Shown: positions 43,401 to 52,599 of the stretch, piece by piece
Layout: each line of letters begins with the position of its first letter
Position numbering within the stretch: position 1 is the first letter of the stretch
NCBI GenBank assembly: GCA_016935665.1
Contig: JAFGQN010000223.1
Location: forward strand, 1 to 64,000
Direction: 5' to 3'
DNA: 64,000 nt
Source: Deltaproteobacteria bacterium
GTDB taxonomy: Bacteria; Myxococcota_A; Polyangia; JAAYKL01
Notes under the pieces: model-generated
What the model saw: only the letters and a program-made list of their open reading frames with translations
What the model was told of the DNA's origin: nothing
Database searches by the model: none
Program-made: the position numbers and the translations under genes

Positions 43401-45192
43401 CTGTACCGGTACGGAATCCACCGTTGTGGCCGGGCCATATGCGGTCGCGGATATTCCTTCTCACAATGCCGCCTCTCCAGTGGCTGTATCCAGTCAGGAC
43501 TTCGACCGAAACAACGTCCGCGACGGATACAATGTGGTCCGCGACCATATCACCTCATTAATAGTGGATTCTCAGTATTCGCTGCCATCTGCGGGAGGCG
43601 ACTTCAATCTGAATGTGTCACAGGAGTCTCACAATAATAACGACTGTCGGGAAATCGGTTCCTATGCCGGTGCACCCACCATCGATGGCAACTTCACATG
43701 GAAACAGCGATGGCGCGGTACAATGACCTCCGGTAACTACAAAAACTATTTTGGGACGGGAATTGATCCGCATCAGGCCTTTTTCAAACTGGAAATTCCA
43801 GCGGGATCCGGCCAGTATCTCGCGTATGTGGATTGGAATGCGATGGATAGAAAAGGCGAACTGGGCAATACCATCAGCATGGACGCAGCGACTGCATCCG
43901 CCAGCTTCTTCCCAGCATCTCTAAGCAGACTGTGGGCGGATTCGATCAATAGCCAGGAGTGCTCCCGGACTGATACATTGACTGTTAAAGACACATCGGG
44001 GTTACCGGTTCAGGTCAGTCTGGATGCATCCGGGGCCACGTACGAAAACGCGTGGTTGGCAGTTGGAAATCAGAGCAACGGCGATTATGGCGATTACGAA
44101 CTCGCCATTCTAAAACGCCAGCCTGATTTCTTTGGGTTTTTCAACTCGTATTCAGGGTCTTGGAAACCGGGAGATTTTAGCTCAATGAATTATTTTGACG
44201 GCTCTGGAGACCGACTGGATTTCATTCCCAGTGGAACAGCGGACAATGGATATGTCATGACGATTTCAGATATTGGAGAGGGGCCTGACACCTGTCCGGA
44301 CAAAAGTGGTGGGACCGACAACGTTTGGGATATGGGTTGGCTGGTCCATCCGTTCTGCTATGGCATTTGGGGAAATAATTGGGATGCGCTATTTTATGAT
44401 GTTTACAACAGTGATTTCAACGAAATATTTGAATTGCCGTTCAAATTTCCACTTGGAAACGAAACGTATGAATTTGCATATGTGGACCATACAGGCCGCA
44501 TTTCATTATTGAAATCACTGGACGACAGTTACACATGCAGCACTGATTCTCAATGTTCCAGCAATGTCGGCGCCTGCAATCCTTCGGGGACATGTGTCTG
44601 CACTTCGGGACGATGTGTACACAACCCCGGTGGGGCGGATATCTGGCCCGATGCGAAAAAGATGTTCTCTCCGCCCGAAGCGGGAGGATATGCGCCAGTT
44701 ATCGCCGGGGCGTGGGGAACATTCAAACACCGCTGGGCGAACGGTGATCGTGGATACACTACTGTACAAACTATCGTATTTGAAGGGACCACTGCATTTG
44801 TTGTGACCTGGATGGCCATGGAAATTGCAGATACATCGGTCACAGACAGTTTTAGCACTCAAAACAAATGGAATCATTTTTATGCAAGACCAGGGTGGCA
44901 GGTGATTTTGAGAGTCGATGGCCGAATTGTCTTCTACTATCGACCAGGTAGGGTGGGTTCCACTTCAGTATGGGACGAAGCCGTCTCGAGGGGGAATTTC
45001 TTTGTTGGCATCACTGGTGGCACATCTACGGTTACTTGCGACAGCGACCAGGATTGCAGAGATAACTATTTCAGTGACGCTCAATGTGATGGCAACTACT
45101 GGTACTGGGGAAAATTCAGATCTGGATCCGATAAATGCTTCCGCCAGATAACACCGCTTATTCAGGGCAGCAACGGCATCGGAAACGAATGA
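40486..45192 (+). CDS. Giant Cys-rich repeat lipoprotein with nidogen-like C-terminus
   Basis: 1568 aa; lipobox Cys25 (FLSGC), AGGGG seven bases before the ATG. Residues 80 to about 860 are a long Cys-rich array. A unit of roughly 75-85 residues recurs, with DCNDGN-x-CT, CC-x-P, GDPCFGA-x-x-W/Y-x-C and PGCC/PEGCC (for example near 41700, 42000, 42250 and 42500). The next region (about 860-1000) is a pre-peptidase-like beta domain (NETCATLIDLGD and DVVYTFSN). The last 250 residues (FELPFKFPLGNETYEFAYVD, then FVVTWMAM and GRIVFYYR) resemble a nidogen-type domain. It is probably an extended surface fibre, with the array as stalk and beta domains as tip. Function not known. Confidence 0.85.
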   Translation: MKQQQRSFFFLFGAVQLILFFLSGCEGSVRDTEAQLAPSQSQGEDAATPETPSEDTTDQEDLIRPRDLGYFSPLIEECCTKPGAAAECWMNDAENDGVLCDSSADCPSSSCDLTKGRCKCESDDECNDGICVNGVCGPSWCNGYLKCSCWGGCDWWTADSPTKTLHEAAEAQGMFCCEGVYAADPVDVDPALGGFFSQTPCNGCETNEECDDNNPCTADQCVENNCVHTKLTGTLDAIPDAAKCPFNDVIYANDCARASCDKGACAVETSWRLGQSCSDTPDDVPAGYHPDCFTRVCSAGGTCSVVVLTGQPCNVGQNDCSQAVCDAGAQCVDAPLDSAGLAAHAECCDPAVTASFNDGHTCTDDYCCQPGSTIPSCSGIAVYTQRNVPNYDPANPGDCCLESTQCNDGNGCTQNICCGTTNAGLAACGGDASDPSWECVAPVKDIPGCCDDTPANLADNCNDLYACTQHTCCTPNAVLFAGVGDPCFGATEYHCSDANIYSPLPAGCCDPAGNAAVDCADGNQCTSKSCDANSFACDTTPLPSVAGCCGPAISEACDNEDANACTVETCCSPARIAGAPVGDPCFGASEWQCGISVSNTPGCCTDAADCNDGNPCTYDSCVNNICQWGPLSDLSAVARVCCDTQGDNDAQCGDANDPGACTQNVCCSPAMIASAVSGDPCFAADDWSCQNPVENPVPEGCCDGVDFETECNPNGNTCADASCVNHNCQWVVVTPAPGNECCTKDADCPAADSTNPCLATATCSQSDDPIINTNWGQCDLTFKASGASCGNGDDCFDNVCGDPALENLDCTVTTFMASGTSCTPNGPAPACGTYACDGAGNCAKVIAVSGGQPNETCATLIDLGDAFGGISTTGSNECAQDTYEPVRTGKFTACDRETYGDVVYTFSNSVGDAYDLKHSVVKVTDPSGDWDPVVYTRTECTTDSSQTRCNDDCTFAGTNYNSTDYGFAVSGACTGTESTVVAGPYAVADIPSHNAASPVAVSSQDFDRNNVRDGYNVVRDHITSLIVDSQYSLPSAGGDFNLNVSQESHNNNDCREIGSYAGAPTIDGNFTWKQRWRGTMTSGNYKNYFGTGIDPHQAFFKLEIPAGSGQYLAYVDWNAMDRKGELGNTISMDAATASASFFPASLSRLWADSINSQECSRTDTLTVKDTSGLPVQVSLDASGATYENAWLAVGNQSNGDYGDYELAILKRQPDFFGFFNSYSGSWKPGDFSSMNYFDGSGDRLDFIPSGTADNGYVMTISDIGEGPDTCPDKSGGTDNVWDMGWLVHPFCYGIWGNNWDALFYDVYNSDFNEIFELPFKFPLGNETYEFAYVDHTGRISLLKSLDDSYTCSTDSQCSSNVGACNPSGTCVCTSGRCVHNPGGADIWPDAKKMFSPPEAGGYAPVIAGAWGTFKHRWANGDRGYTTVQTIVFEGTTAFVVTWMAMEIADTSVTDSFSTQNKWNHFYARPGWQVILRVDGRIVFYYRPGRVGSTSVWDEAVSRGNFFVGITGGTSTVTCDSDQDCRDNYFSDAQCDGNYWYWGKFRSGSDKCFRQITPLIQGSNGIGNE

Positions 45193-45200
45193 GGGGGGAC

Positions 45201-47744
45201 ATGATCATGCACCATTTGAATGTCAGATATATCGTTCTCTTCAGCTCTCTGGCGTTTGCAATCTCCTCATGCAGCTGTGATGACAAAGAATGCAAATCCA
45301 GTCGCGATTGCGGGATGGGTGAAGTATGCCGCAATGGCAAATGCATCAGTCCCGAGGTGTCCACCGCATCGGACTCTGCCACCGACAGCAGCAGCGCCAC
45401 CGGATCGGACAGCATTTCCGATTCGAACGCATCGTCCGATTCCACCACCGACAGCGACACCACGCAAACCGGGACGGACAGCACATCGGATTCCGCCACG
45501 GCGACTGTGGCCTGCTTTGAGAACTGGGAGTGCAATGACGACAACAGCTGTACGACAGATGTCTGTCAAAATGGTCAATGCACCCACTCCCAAACAACGC
45601 CTTTACCTGCAGGATGCTGCAGGGCGGCAACGGACTGCAATGATGGCGACAACTGCACCACAGACACGTGCAACCCCACCACTTTTGCCTGTCAGTACAC
45701 CAGTGTTGCCGATGGCACCTGCTGCACCGCCAACAGCGATTGCAACGACGGCAACACTTGCACGCTGGACGCATGCGGATTTGATGGGCGGTGTGTTCAT
45801 GCCGCTGACCTTTCAGGAACGGATTGTTGCGATGATGTTTACGACTGTAATGTCAGCGCCTGTGCCAGCATGGCCTGTACCAGCTACCAGTGCGTTGCCA
45901 CATTTCCCGCCACATTGCCAGCCGGATGTTGCGCCGTGGCATCCGATTGTCCGCCCGGAGAAGGGGCCTGCGCAGTGGCCAGCTGCAACAGCATGGGCGA
46001 ATGCGAGTATGAGACCAACCCGGCGCTTTCGCCCGACTGTTGCATGACCGCCGCCGATTGCGATGACGGCAACAGCTGCAACCTGGATTCGTGCACGTTC
46101 GAATACATGTGCGCCCACTCTGCCCCCATCTCACCAGCGCCTGGATGCTGTCTTAACGACGGCGACTGTGCCGATGGCGACAACTGCACTGCGGACCTGT
46201 GCATCGACAATGTGTGCACCACTGGAATTCCCAACCCACTGCCTGTGGGATGCTGCAACGATGCAACCGACTGCGATGACCTGAACGACTGCACCAGGGA
46301 AGTCTGCAGCAATGGGCATTGTTACAGCGCCGGCGATCCTCTGCTGGGCGCCGAATGCTGTTACGAGTTGGGGGATTGTGATGATGGCAACGCCTGTACG
46401 CAGGACAGCTGCAGTACATTCAGCAGTCAATGCCGACATGCCGCACCGGACACCGATAGTATGCCCGACGGATGCTGTCTGGTGGCGGCCGATTGTACCG
46501 ATACCGATCCCTGCATGATTGGGTCCTGCGCGTCGAGCCCGCAGTTCAATTGCCAATTTGCCGCAGCGGTGGACGACACACCATGTGACAATGCATCCTG
46601 GTGTGACGGCCCGGAAGTCTGCATTGGCGGGGTGTGTCAAAGCAAGGCGGATGGCAACCCATGTACTGGACCCGCGAGCGTGTGCCGCGAAGTGGATTGT
46701 GTGGAGCCCGCAACCGTCGGTGGTATCGGCAGTTGTACCATCATCGCCGAATATGACACCGATAGTGCCTGTGACGATGGCATATACTGCAATGGAAACG
46801 ATATCTGTCTGGCGGGCGACTGCGTGCACGTGAACACACCATGCGTTGGACTTGATACAGACTCGCTGGGGATTTGCAAGACATACACCTGCAACGAGAC
46901 CACAACATCCTGTCTGGTGGCGAATAAACCCAATTTCACATCGTGTGACAATGCGCTCAAATGCGATGGCGTGAACCTGTGTGTGAATGGTGTCTGCGAA
47001 GCAGGCAGCTACTGTGGTGCGGGAAATGATTGCCTCACCTACAGCTGTATCGAGGACACCGCCGGGGGTACCCCCACATGCGTGGAAAATCTTGAGCCCA
47101 ACGGCAAAAGCTGCGCCACACCGGATTTGGGAGCCTGTTTTGGAAACAGTGGGCGAATGTGTCTCGATGGCAGCTGCTCCATAGGCGATAATCCCCTATG
47201 CAGCGTCACGGCCGCCACCAACGGATTCTGTACCGAAACCCTGTGTGTGGAAGCATGGGACACCGATGGCTGTTTCGTCGGGACATTCGATCCTGCAGAT
47301 ACATCCAGCGATACCGATAATCCCAGTCCCGTGTTCACATCACTTGGGTGCGCCATAGCAGCAGATACCGATAGTGGCGATGCGTACCTGAACACCGTTG
47401 TTTTCTCCACCGCCTACGAGCAAAACCGCGTATCCAATTACGGCGGCCTTTGTGGCTCTGGATTCGATGGTGGTGATTTGATTTACCAGATAGACCTGGT
47501 GGACACGCAAAATTACACCTTTACCATTACCAACCTGGAAACCACCATGGACACCACCGCTTACGATGTGTCGATAATGCTGCTCACCGACGCCTGCAAC
47601 AGCGCCAGCTGTGTGGTCATTGATTCCAACTCCGCCACGGCATCCATCAATTATACGGCTACCACCACAGGGACACACTACATCGTCATCGACACCTCGG
47701 ATAGACAGTACGTCACTGGCGCCCTGACAGTGACCTGCAACTGA
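45201..47744 (+). CDS. Cys-rich repeat lipoprotein, paralog of the preceding protein
   Basis: 847 aa; lipobox Cys24 (ISSC). A Ser/Thr/Asp linker (about 60-115, such as SDSTTDSDTTQTGTD) precedes many units of the same CC-x-x-x-x-DC-x-DGN-x-CT type, with PGCC/PDGCC boundaries. The last 100 residues are a beta-sandwich (DLVDTQNYTFTITNL, TGTHYIVIDTSD) of the bacterial pre-peptidase C-terminal kind. The start is nine bases after the preceding stop, with GAGGGGGG just ahead, so it is cotranscribed. The internal ATG at 45207 is an alternative start. The shared repeat shows common descent with the 40486 protein. Confidence 0.85.
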   Translation: MIMHHLNVRYIVLFSSLAFAISSCSCDDKECKSSRDCGMGEVCRNGKCISPEVSTASDSATDSSSATGSDSISDSNASSDSTTDSDTTQTGTDSTSDSATATVACFENWECNDDNSCTTDVCQNGQCTHSQTTPLPAGCCRAATDCNDGDNCTTDTCNPTTFACQYTSVADGTCCTANSDCNDGNTCTLDACGFDGRCVHAADLSGTDCCDDVYDCNVSACASMACTSYQCVATFPATLPAGCCAVASDCPPGEGACAVASCNSMGECEYETNPALSPDCCMTAADCDDGNSCNLDSCTFEYMCAHSAPISPAPGCCLNDGDCADGDNCTADLCIDNVCTTGIPNPLPVGCCNDATDCDDLNDCTREVCSNGHCYSAGDPLLGAECCYELGDCDDGNACTQDSCSTFSSQCRHAAPDTDSMPDGCCLVAADCTDTDPCMIGSCASSPQFNCQFAAAVDDTPCDNASWCDGPEVCIGGVCQSKADGNPCTGPASVCREVDCVEPATVGGIGSCTIIAEYDTDSACDDGIYCNGNDICLAGDCVHVNTPCVGLDTDSLGICKTYTCNETTTSCLVANKPNFTSCDNALKCDGVNLCVNGVCEAGSYCGAGNDCLTYSCIEDTAGGTPTCVENLEPNGKSCATPDLGACFGNSGRMCLDGSCSIGDNPLCSVTAATNGFCTETLCVEAWDTDGCFVGTFDPADTSSDTDNPSPVFTSLGCAIAADTDSGDAYLNTVVFSTAYEQNRVSNYGGLCGSGFDGGDLIYQIDLVDTQNYTFTITNLETTMDTTAYDVSIMLLTDACNSASCVVIDSNSATASINYTATTTGTHYIVIDTSDRQYVTGALTVTCN

Positions 47745-47897
47745 CCGCCACTCCCTGTTTTCCTGCTCCATAGGATTTCCATTTACAGCGTTTTTATTAT
47801 ATGTTAATTTTTTCAATAAAACTGTCGAAGGTTTCCCAATCATCGCTGTACTTTTTGGCAGATCGCGTTATAACATATGTCGGGGTTTTAAAGAATC

Positions 47898-49112
47898 ATG
47901 AAGCTACATTTACCAGACAGATTGCGAGAACAGTACGACAATATCAGCGCGGAGGAGTATCGCGTTCAACTGCATGAAATTGTCGAAAAAATTCGTGCAC
48001 TTCTGCGAAACCTTCCCGTTAAGAGCCATGTTAAATACCGGGTGAAAACCTTCGAAGAGTACTATAAAAAATGGACATCTCTAGGGGGCACCGAAGAAAC
48101 GCCCATTGGGGACATGCTCGGAGTCCGTGTCATCTGCCCGTTTCTCGAAGATCTGAAGCTGGTGGAGGCGCAGTTTAATCGGGAACTTCCCATTTCCGAA
48201 GTGGATCATAAAGGAGAGGAACGCTCTTTCTCTGAGTTTGGCTACGAATCCACCCACATGCTGCTCGATCTGAACAACGAGACCATCGAACACCCCATGC
48301 CCGGTGTGGCGCGGATATGTGAAATCCAATTGCGCACCATTTTGCAGGATGCCTGGGCCGAAGTGGAGCACGAACTCATTTACAAATCCGACTGGTCCAT
48401 TCCCACTGACCAGGTTCGCAGAAAACTTGCGGCGCTGAACGCCAACCTCAGTCTGAGCGATGTTATTTTCCAGGAACTGAGAGATTTTCAAAAGGACGTG
48501 CAACGCAAACAGGCGAAACGGCGTGAAATTCAAAAAAATCGCAGTGGTATTGCCCACCCTGTTGAAATGTCAAAACGCCTGGATAATGAACAGGTTGAAG
48601 AAGAGAGCCGGGAAGACCTCGAAAAACTGGTTCTGCGCGCACTCACCGCTCATTCCGAGGAGTCATTCAGCCGTGCCATTCGGCTCTATTCCCGAATTCT
48701 GCTGCGCCCCCAGTCGGACCCCATCCGTTCCATCATTTTAAATCATCGGGGAATGGCCTATTTTGCCATCAACGAAAACAACGCTGCCCGTTCTGATTTC
48801 AAGGCCGCATTGGCCATTGATTCGAAGAGTCATCGCGCATGGTACAACCTGGGACTCACTCACCAGGCGCTGGGCGATCACAACTGGGCCCTGGATGCAT
48901 TCAGTCGAAGCATCGCCATTGACTCCACATTCTATGACGCTCAGGTACAGTACATTCACGAACTGCTGTATCGCAGGAATCTGCCTGCTGCTGAAGATGC
49001 GGTTCAACTCCTCCCGCAGGAATTCACGCAGCGCCCGGAGATGGTCCATGAAATAGAACTGCTCAACCAGCTACTCGAAGAATCCGCCCCGGCCACTGGT
49101 TCGGGGAAATAG
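47898..49112 (+). CDS. RelA/SpoT-type (p)ppGpp synthetase domain with C-terminal TPRs
   Basis: 404 aa. The synthetase domain (about 20-200) has the DMLGVRVICP segment (Mg2+/donor site), the GYESTHMLLDL strand and the signature CEIQLRTILQDAWAEVEHELIYK. Residues 230-390 hold tetratricopeptide repeats, the clearest being HRGMAYFAINENNAARSDF and WYNLGLTHQALGDHNWALDAF. No hydrolase (HD), TGS or ACT domain is present, so this is a small alarmone synthetase-like protein with a protein-binding extension rather than a full Rel. It probably makes ppGpp or a related alarmone; the TPR may supply the signal. It is not clearly in an operon. Confidence 0.85.
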   Translation: MKLHLPDRLREQYDNISAEEYRVQLHEIVEKIRALLRNLPVKSHVKYRVKTFEEYYKKWTSLGGTEETPIGDMLGVRVICPFLEDLKLVEAQFNRELPISEVDHKGEERSFSEFGYESTHMLLDLNNETIEHPMPGVARICEIQLRTILQDAWAEVEHELIYKSDWSIPTDQVRRKLAALNANLSLSDVIFQELRDFQKDVQRKQAKRREIQKNRSGIAHPVEMSKRLDNEQVEEESREDLEKLVLRALTAHSEESFSRAIRLYSRILLRPQSDPIRSIILNHRGMAYFAINENNAARSDFKAALAIDSKSHRAWYNLGLTHQALGDHNWALDAFSRSIAIDSTFYDAQVQYIHELLYRRNLPAAEDAVQLLPQEFTQRPEMVHEIELLNQLLEESAPATGSGK

Positions 49113-49156
49113 CGGCTGAAATCAACCCGTATTATTTGAATAGCCGTAACGAAGAA

Positions 49157-50725
49157 TCACGCGATAAAAAGTTTAAGGGTCCTCGCCGCATCCTTGCTGT
49201 CGAACGGTTCGTCCTTCAACTCTTTACGCAGGCTCACCGAGTCAAACATTTTGTCCAAAAACAGATAAAATGCCTCACACTCCTCCAAAATACTGGAGAG
49301 TCGCTGCACTTCAAGGGCATCGCCATCCCGCAAACGGTCCACCAGCGCCATGAATTTATCAAATCGATCATAGTCACTGTAGCGCAGCAACTGATATCCC
49401 ATGGATCTGAAATACTCCACAAAGGTTTTTACAAAGCGGAATGTATCCAGCCCCACCCACCGATCCCGCACAGCTTCTGTCCCCCGGATTTTGGCCACAA
49501 ACGCCTTCAAAATCTGGCGAAACATCCAAATGTCCCGTCTCAAACGCTTGGAACGTGTAATGTCCGAGGTAAAATCCTTGAAAAGGTCGTCGCCCTTCAC
49601 GCTAACGTTAAACTCCTGAACCAAAAGCACCGCCGCGTTCTGAAAAAAACTCTGCAACGAGGTGCATGCGGTCTGCACGGCACTGATTACCGTCGCTTTA
49701 TTACTGTCCGCGAACTCTTTAAACGACGGCAACTGCTGCACAAAGGTTTTTCTCAGTTCCAAATCCAACTGGTCCCCAGTGGATTCAAGTAGTTCACGAA
49801 GAGATTTCAACTCCTGAAACTGGAGATTCAGCTCATCGTACGCCACCTCCAGCTTTTCGGGGCTTAAAGATTCGAATTCGGCGCCAAAATCCGCTGCGAG
49901 CCAGTGAGCCGTATCGTGGGCTAAAAAATGGGCGAACTGATTGCCATCGGAATAAATCAGGCACAGCATCGCAAACAGCGAGCCGGACGGTTCGCCGTGA
50001 TCCCACCGAATAGTAACATCCAGATAATTCATTAACCGAAAGACGGTCAGTAACGAAATGGCGCTGATGCGCTGCGCCGCCACGTGGTCAATACTGCCCA
50101 GCGTCAGCAGTACCTGATGCCGCAATATTTCGTCGTACTGAGGCCGAAACTCAAACAATGTAAGTGGATTGAAATACCTGGAACGCATCACTTCCTTGTA
50201 CAGAATCAGATGCGTCGAAATAAACTCCCGCTGTGTAATGGTCTCCTTGCGAGTCAACGCCCGTTCGGCCAGTTCCCTCACGGCATGCAATGTTCCCAGC
50301 AGCAGAAACATGCTCTGCTCCGGTGTATCCTGCACCAGGGTTCGCTCCAGATGTTCTGTCCTAAGGCCGTCATCAGCGGTGGTGGACATAAACACATCCA
50401 CCGTGTACCCCATGAATGTAGATGGCTGATTTAAATGTTCTCCCAATGAAATCAGTTCAGAAATCGCTTCGAGCAGCATCCGCATTTCAAACGAAAAATC
50501 CCGCTCCTCAGTGGATTTCACTGCGCGCGCACCGGGATAATTGCGATGATTGCCCAGTGCCACAGTGCCCTTGAGCAGCATTTCAAACCGGAACAGCAAC
50601 GCACTTTTATCCTCCACCTCCAGCCTCTCAAACCAGTCCTCCCGACGACGGGCCGCCCCCTCACTCATCCACCGGGACAGATGAAGATACTCGTCGTAAT
50701 AATTTTTTCCATCAGATGCGCTCAA
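49157..50725 (-). CDS. Hypothetical protein overlapping ruvB
   Basis: 522 aa, start TTG at 50725, overlapping the ruvB stop by four bases. No signal peptide or membrane segment. The chain is helical and Leu/Arg/Glu-rich, with heptad-like segments around 305-365 ([34 protein letters not shown]). Short aromatic patches occur ([41 protein letters not shown]). I recognise no domain. Its tight coupling to ruvAB suggests a possible role around recombination or replication, but coupling alone does not prove that. A myxobacterial lineage-specific protein is likely. Confidence 0.75.
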   Translation of the reverse strand: MSASDGKNYYDEYLHLSRWMSEGAARRREDWFERLEVEDKSALLFRFEMLLKGTVALGNHRNYPGARAVKSTEERDFSFEMRMLLEAISELISLGEHLNQPSTFMGYTVDVFMSTTADDGLRTEHLERTLVQDTPEQSMFLLLGTLHAVRELAERALTRKETITQREFISTHLILYKEVMRSRYFNPLTLFEFRPQYDEILRHQVLLTLGSIDHVAAQRISAISLLTVFRLMNYLDVTIRWDHGEPSGSLFAMLCLIYSDGNQFAHFLAHDTAHWLAADFGAEFESLSPEKLEVAYDELNLQFQELKSLRELLESTGDQLDLELRKTFVQQLPSFKEFADSNKATVISAVQTACTSLQSFFQNAAVLLVQEFNVSVKGDDLFKDFTSDITRSKRLRRDIWMFRQILKAFVAKIRGTEAVRDRWVGLDTFRFVKTFVEYFRSMGYQLLRYSDYDRFDKFMALVDRLRDGDALEVQRLSSILEECEAFYLFLDKMFDSVSLRKELKDEPFDSKDAARTLKLFIA

Positions 50726-51756
50726 AACAGCCCCCGTTGTTCCCCCTGTCTGGGGCGCACACCCAAATGCTCATAAGCCAGGCGAGTGGCGATACGTCCC
50801 CTGGGCGTACGCTGTATAAACCCATTCTGCATCAGAAACGGCTCGTACACATCCTCAATTGTATCCCTGGGCTCCGACACCGCTGCAGCGATGGTTTCAA
50901 TTCCCACCGGGCCGCCATCAAATTTTTCGATGATGGTCAGCAAAATCCGTCTATCCATTTGGTCGAAACCCGCATTATCCACTTCCAGCCGCTCCAGCGC
51001 AAAACAGGCGATGGCCTTTGTTATGTTTCCCTCGCCCTCCACTTCGGCAAAGTCGCGCACCCGGCGCAACAGGCGATTGGCGATACGCGGCGTTCCTCTG
51101 GAACGTCTGGCAATTTCCACCGCCCCATCATCCTCAATGGGAATATTCAACAAATTCGCCGACCGCGCCACTATCTGCTTCAACTCTGAGGCCGGATAGT
51201 ACTCAAGGCGCATATTCACACCAAATCGGGACAGCAGCGGCGAGGTGAGCAACCCCGTGCGCGTGGTGGCGCCCACCAGCGTAAAAGGACTCAGGGGCAA
51301 TTTGTACGATGACGCATGGGGGCCGTCTCCGGCGATGATGTCTATTTCGAAATCCTCAATGGCCGGGTACAGATTTTCCTCCACCACGGGATTCAATCGA
51401 TGAATTTCATCGATAAACAGTACATCCCGGGGCTCCAGCTTTGACAGTAACGCAGCCAGCGATCCTTTATGCTCAATGGCCGGTCCGGATGTGGTGTGAA
51501 TGGTCACGTTCATCTCTTCAGCGATAATATTGGCGAGAGTGGTTTTCCCCAACCCCGGCGGGCCACAGAACAGCACGTGATCCAGCGGTTCTCCCCGACG
51601 CCTTGCCGCTTCTATAAACACACGCAAATTGGCCACATGCTTTTTCTGTCCCACATATTCACTCAGCGACGATGGTCTGAGCGCCACGTCGAATCTTTTT
51701 TCATCCGACGCTATCGATGCATCCACCAAACGCGTATTCTCCACAAATTCGTTCAT
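50722..51756 (-). CDS. ruvB: Holliday junction branch-migration helicase RuvB
   Basis: 344 aa AAA+ motor of the RuvABC resolvasome. Seen in order: [11 protein letters not shown], the Walker [13 protein letters not shown], Walker [10 protein letters not shown], sensor/arginine region [18 protein letters not shown], and the C-terminal winged helix with [12 protein letters not shown] and RTPRGR. Twelve bases separate it from ruvA. Its 3' end overlaps the following hypothetical gene. Confidence 0.98.
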   Translation of the reverse strand: MNEFVENTRLVDASIASDEKRFDVALRPSSLSEYVGQKKHVANLRVFIEAARRRGEPLDHVLFCGPPGLGKTTLANIIAEEMNVTIHTTSGPAIEHKGSLAALLSKLEPRDVLFIDEIHRLNPVVEENLYPAIEDFEIDIIAGDGPHASSYKLPLSPFTLVGATTRTGLLTSPLLSRFGVNMRLEYYPASELKQIVARSANLLNIPIEDDGAVEIARRSRGTPRIANRLLRRVRDFAEVEGEGNITKAIACFALERLEVDNAGFDQMDRRILLTIIEKFDGGPVGIETIAAAVSEPRDTIEDVYEPFLMQNGFIQRTPRGRIATRLAYEHLGVRPRQGEQRGLF

Positions 51757-51768
51757 TCAATCCGTATC

Positions 51769-52362
51769 CTATTTACTGCGAAGCAGCGCCAGCGACTTGC
51801 GTAACAACTCCTCGAATGTGGCGTTTTCTGCACTTTCCGCTTTTACTTCATTTAACACTTTGGAAACGACAGGTGGCTTGAAGCCCAAATTTTTAAGCGC
51901 AGAATCCAGCTCGGTAAATACACCGCCCAGTCCCCCGCTTTCCCCAGCCGCATCTTTGGCAAAATCCAGTTTGCCCCCCAACTCCAGAATCATGCGCTCG
52001 GCCGTCTTTTTTCCGATACCCGGAATGGAACTGAGCCGCTTTGTATCTGCAGTTTGAACCGCCTGCACCAATTCCGGACCGTTGAGGGCGCCAATTACAG
52101 CCAGCGCCACTTTGGGTCCCACACCACTGATTTTAAGCAATGTGCGAAACGCGGTGCGATCCTGTTTACTCTCAAAGCCAAACAGCCGCAGTTCCTCCTC
52201 GCGCACGTGGGTGTGAATCCATAACACGACTGATTCGTTCAGGGGCGGAAGAGCCGCCAGCGTGTTTAAAGGTAGTGAAACAGCGTATCCAACACCATTT
52301 ACATCAACCACCGCACCATCAGATTCCTTATCGGCAATAATGCCTTTCAACCGTCCAATCAT
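51769..52362 (-). CDS. ruvA: Holliday junction DNA-binding protein RuvA
   Basis: 197 aa. Domain I is the OB fold (MIGRLKGIIADKESDGAVVDVNGVGY). The helix-hairpin-helix motifs follow (LLKISGVGPKVALAVIGAL, then LSSIPGIGKKTAERMILEL). The C-terminal domain III (FEELLRKSLALLRSK) contacts RuvB. Length and order are standard. No ruvC lies in the window. Confidence 0.97.
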   Translation of the reverse strand: MIGRLKGIIADKESDGAVVDVNGVGYAVSLPLNTLAALPPLNESVVLWIHTHVREEELRLFGFESKQDRTAFRTLLKISGVGPKVALAVIGALNGPELVQAVQTADTKRLSSIPGIGKKTAERMILELGGKLDFAKDAAGESGGLGGVFTELDSALKNLGFKPPVVSKVLNEVKAESAENATFEELLRKSLALLRSK

Positions 52363-52599
52363 AGCGGGAAATCATACTCGCTCACGTGCAATAGCACAAG
52401 GAAACTGTGGGGAATTCACCTCGCGCACCTATTGGGCGAAGTTTCGATACAACGCTCCCGCTCGACCGGCAAAACACAACGGATGCCGGCATTGGGCATG
52501 CATTGTCGCCCCAAAAAAACACCGAAAATTTGCTCAGTACCCCTTCTGTATGGCATATTATCTCTCGAAGTGTAAACATACGAAATCATTAGAGAAAAT

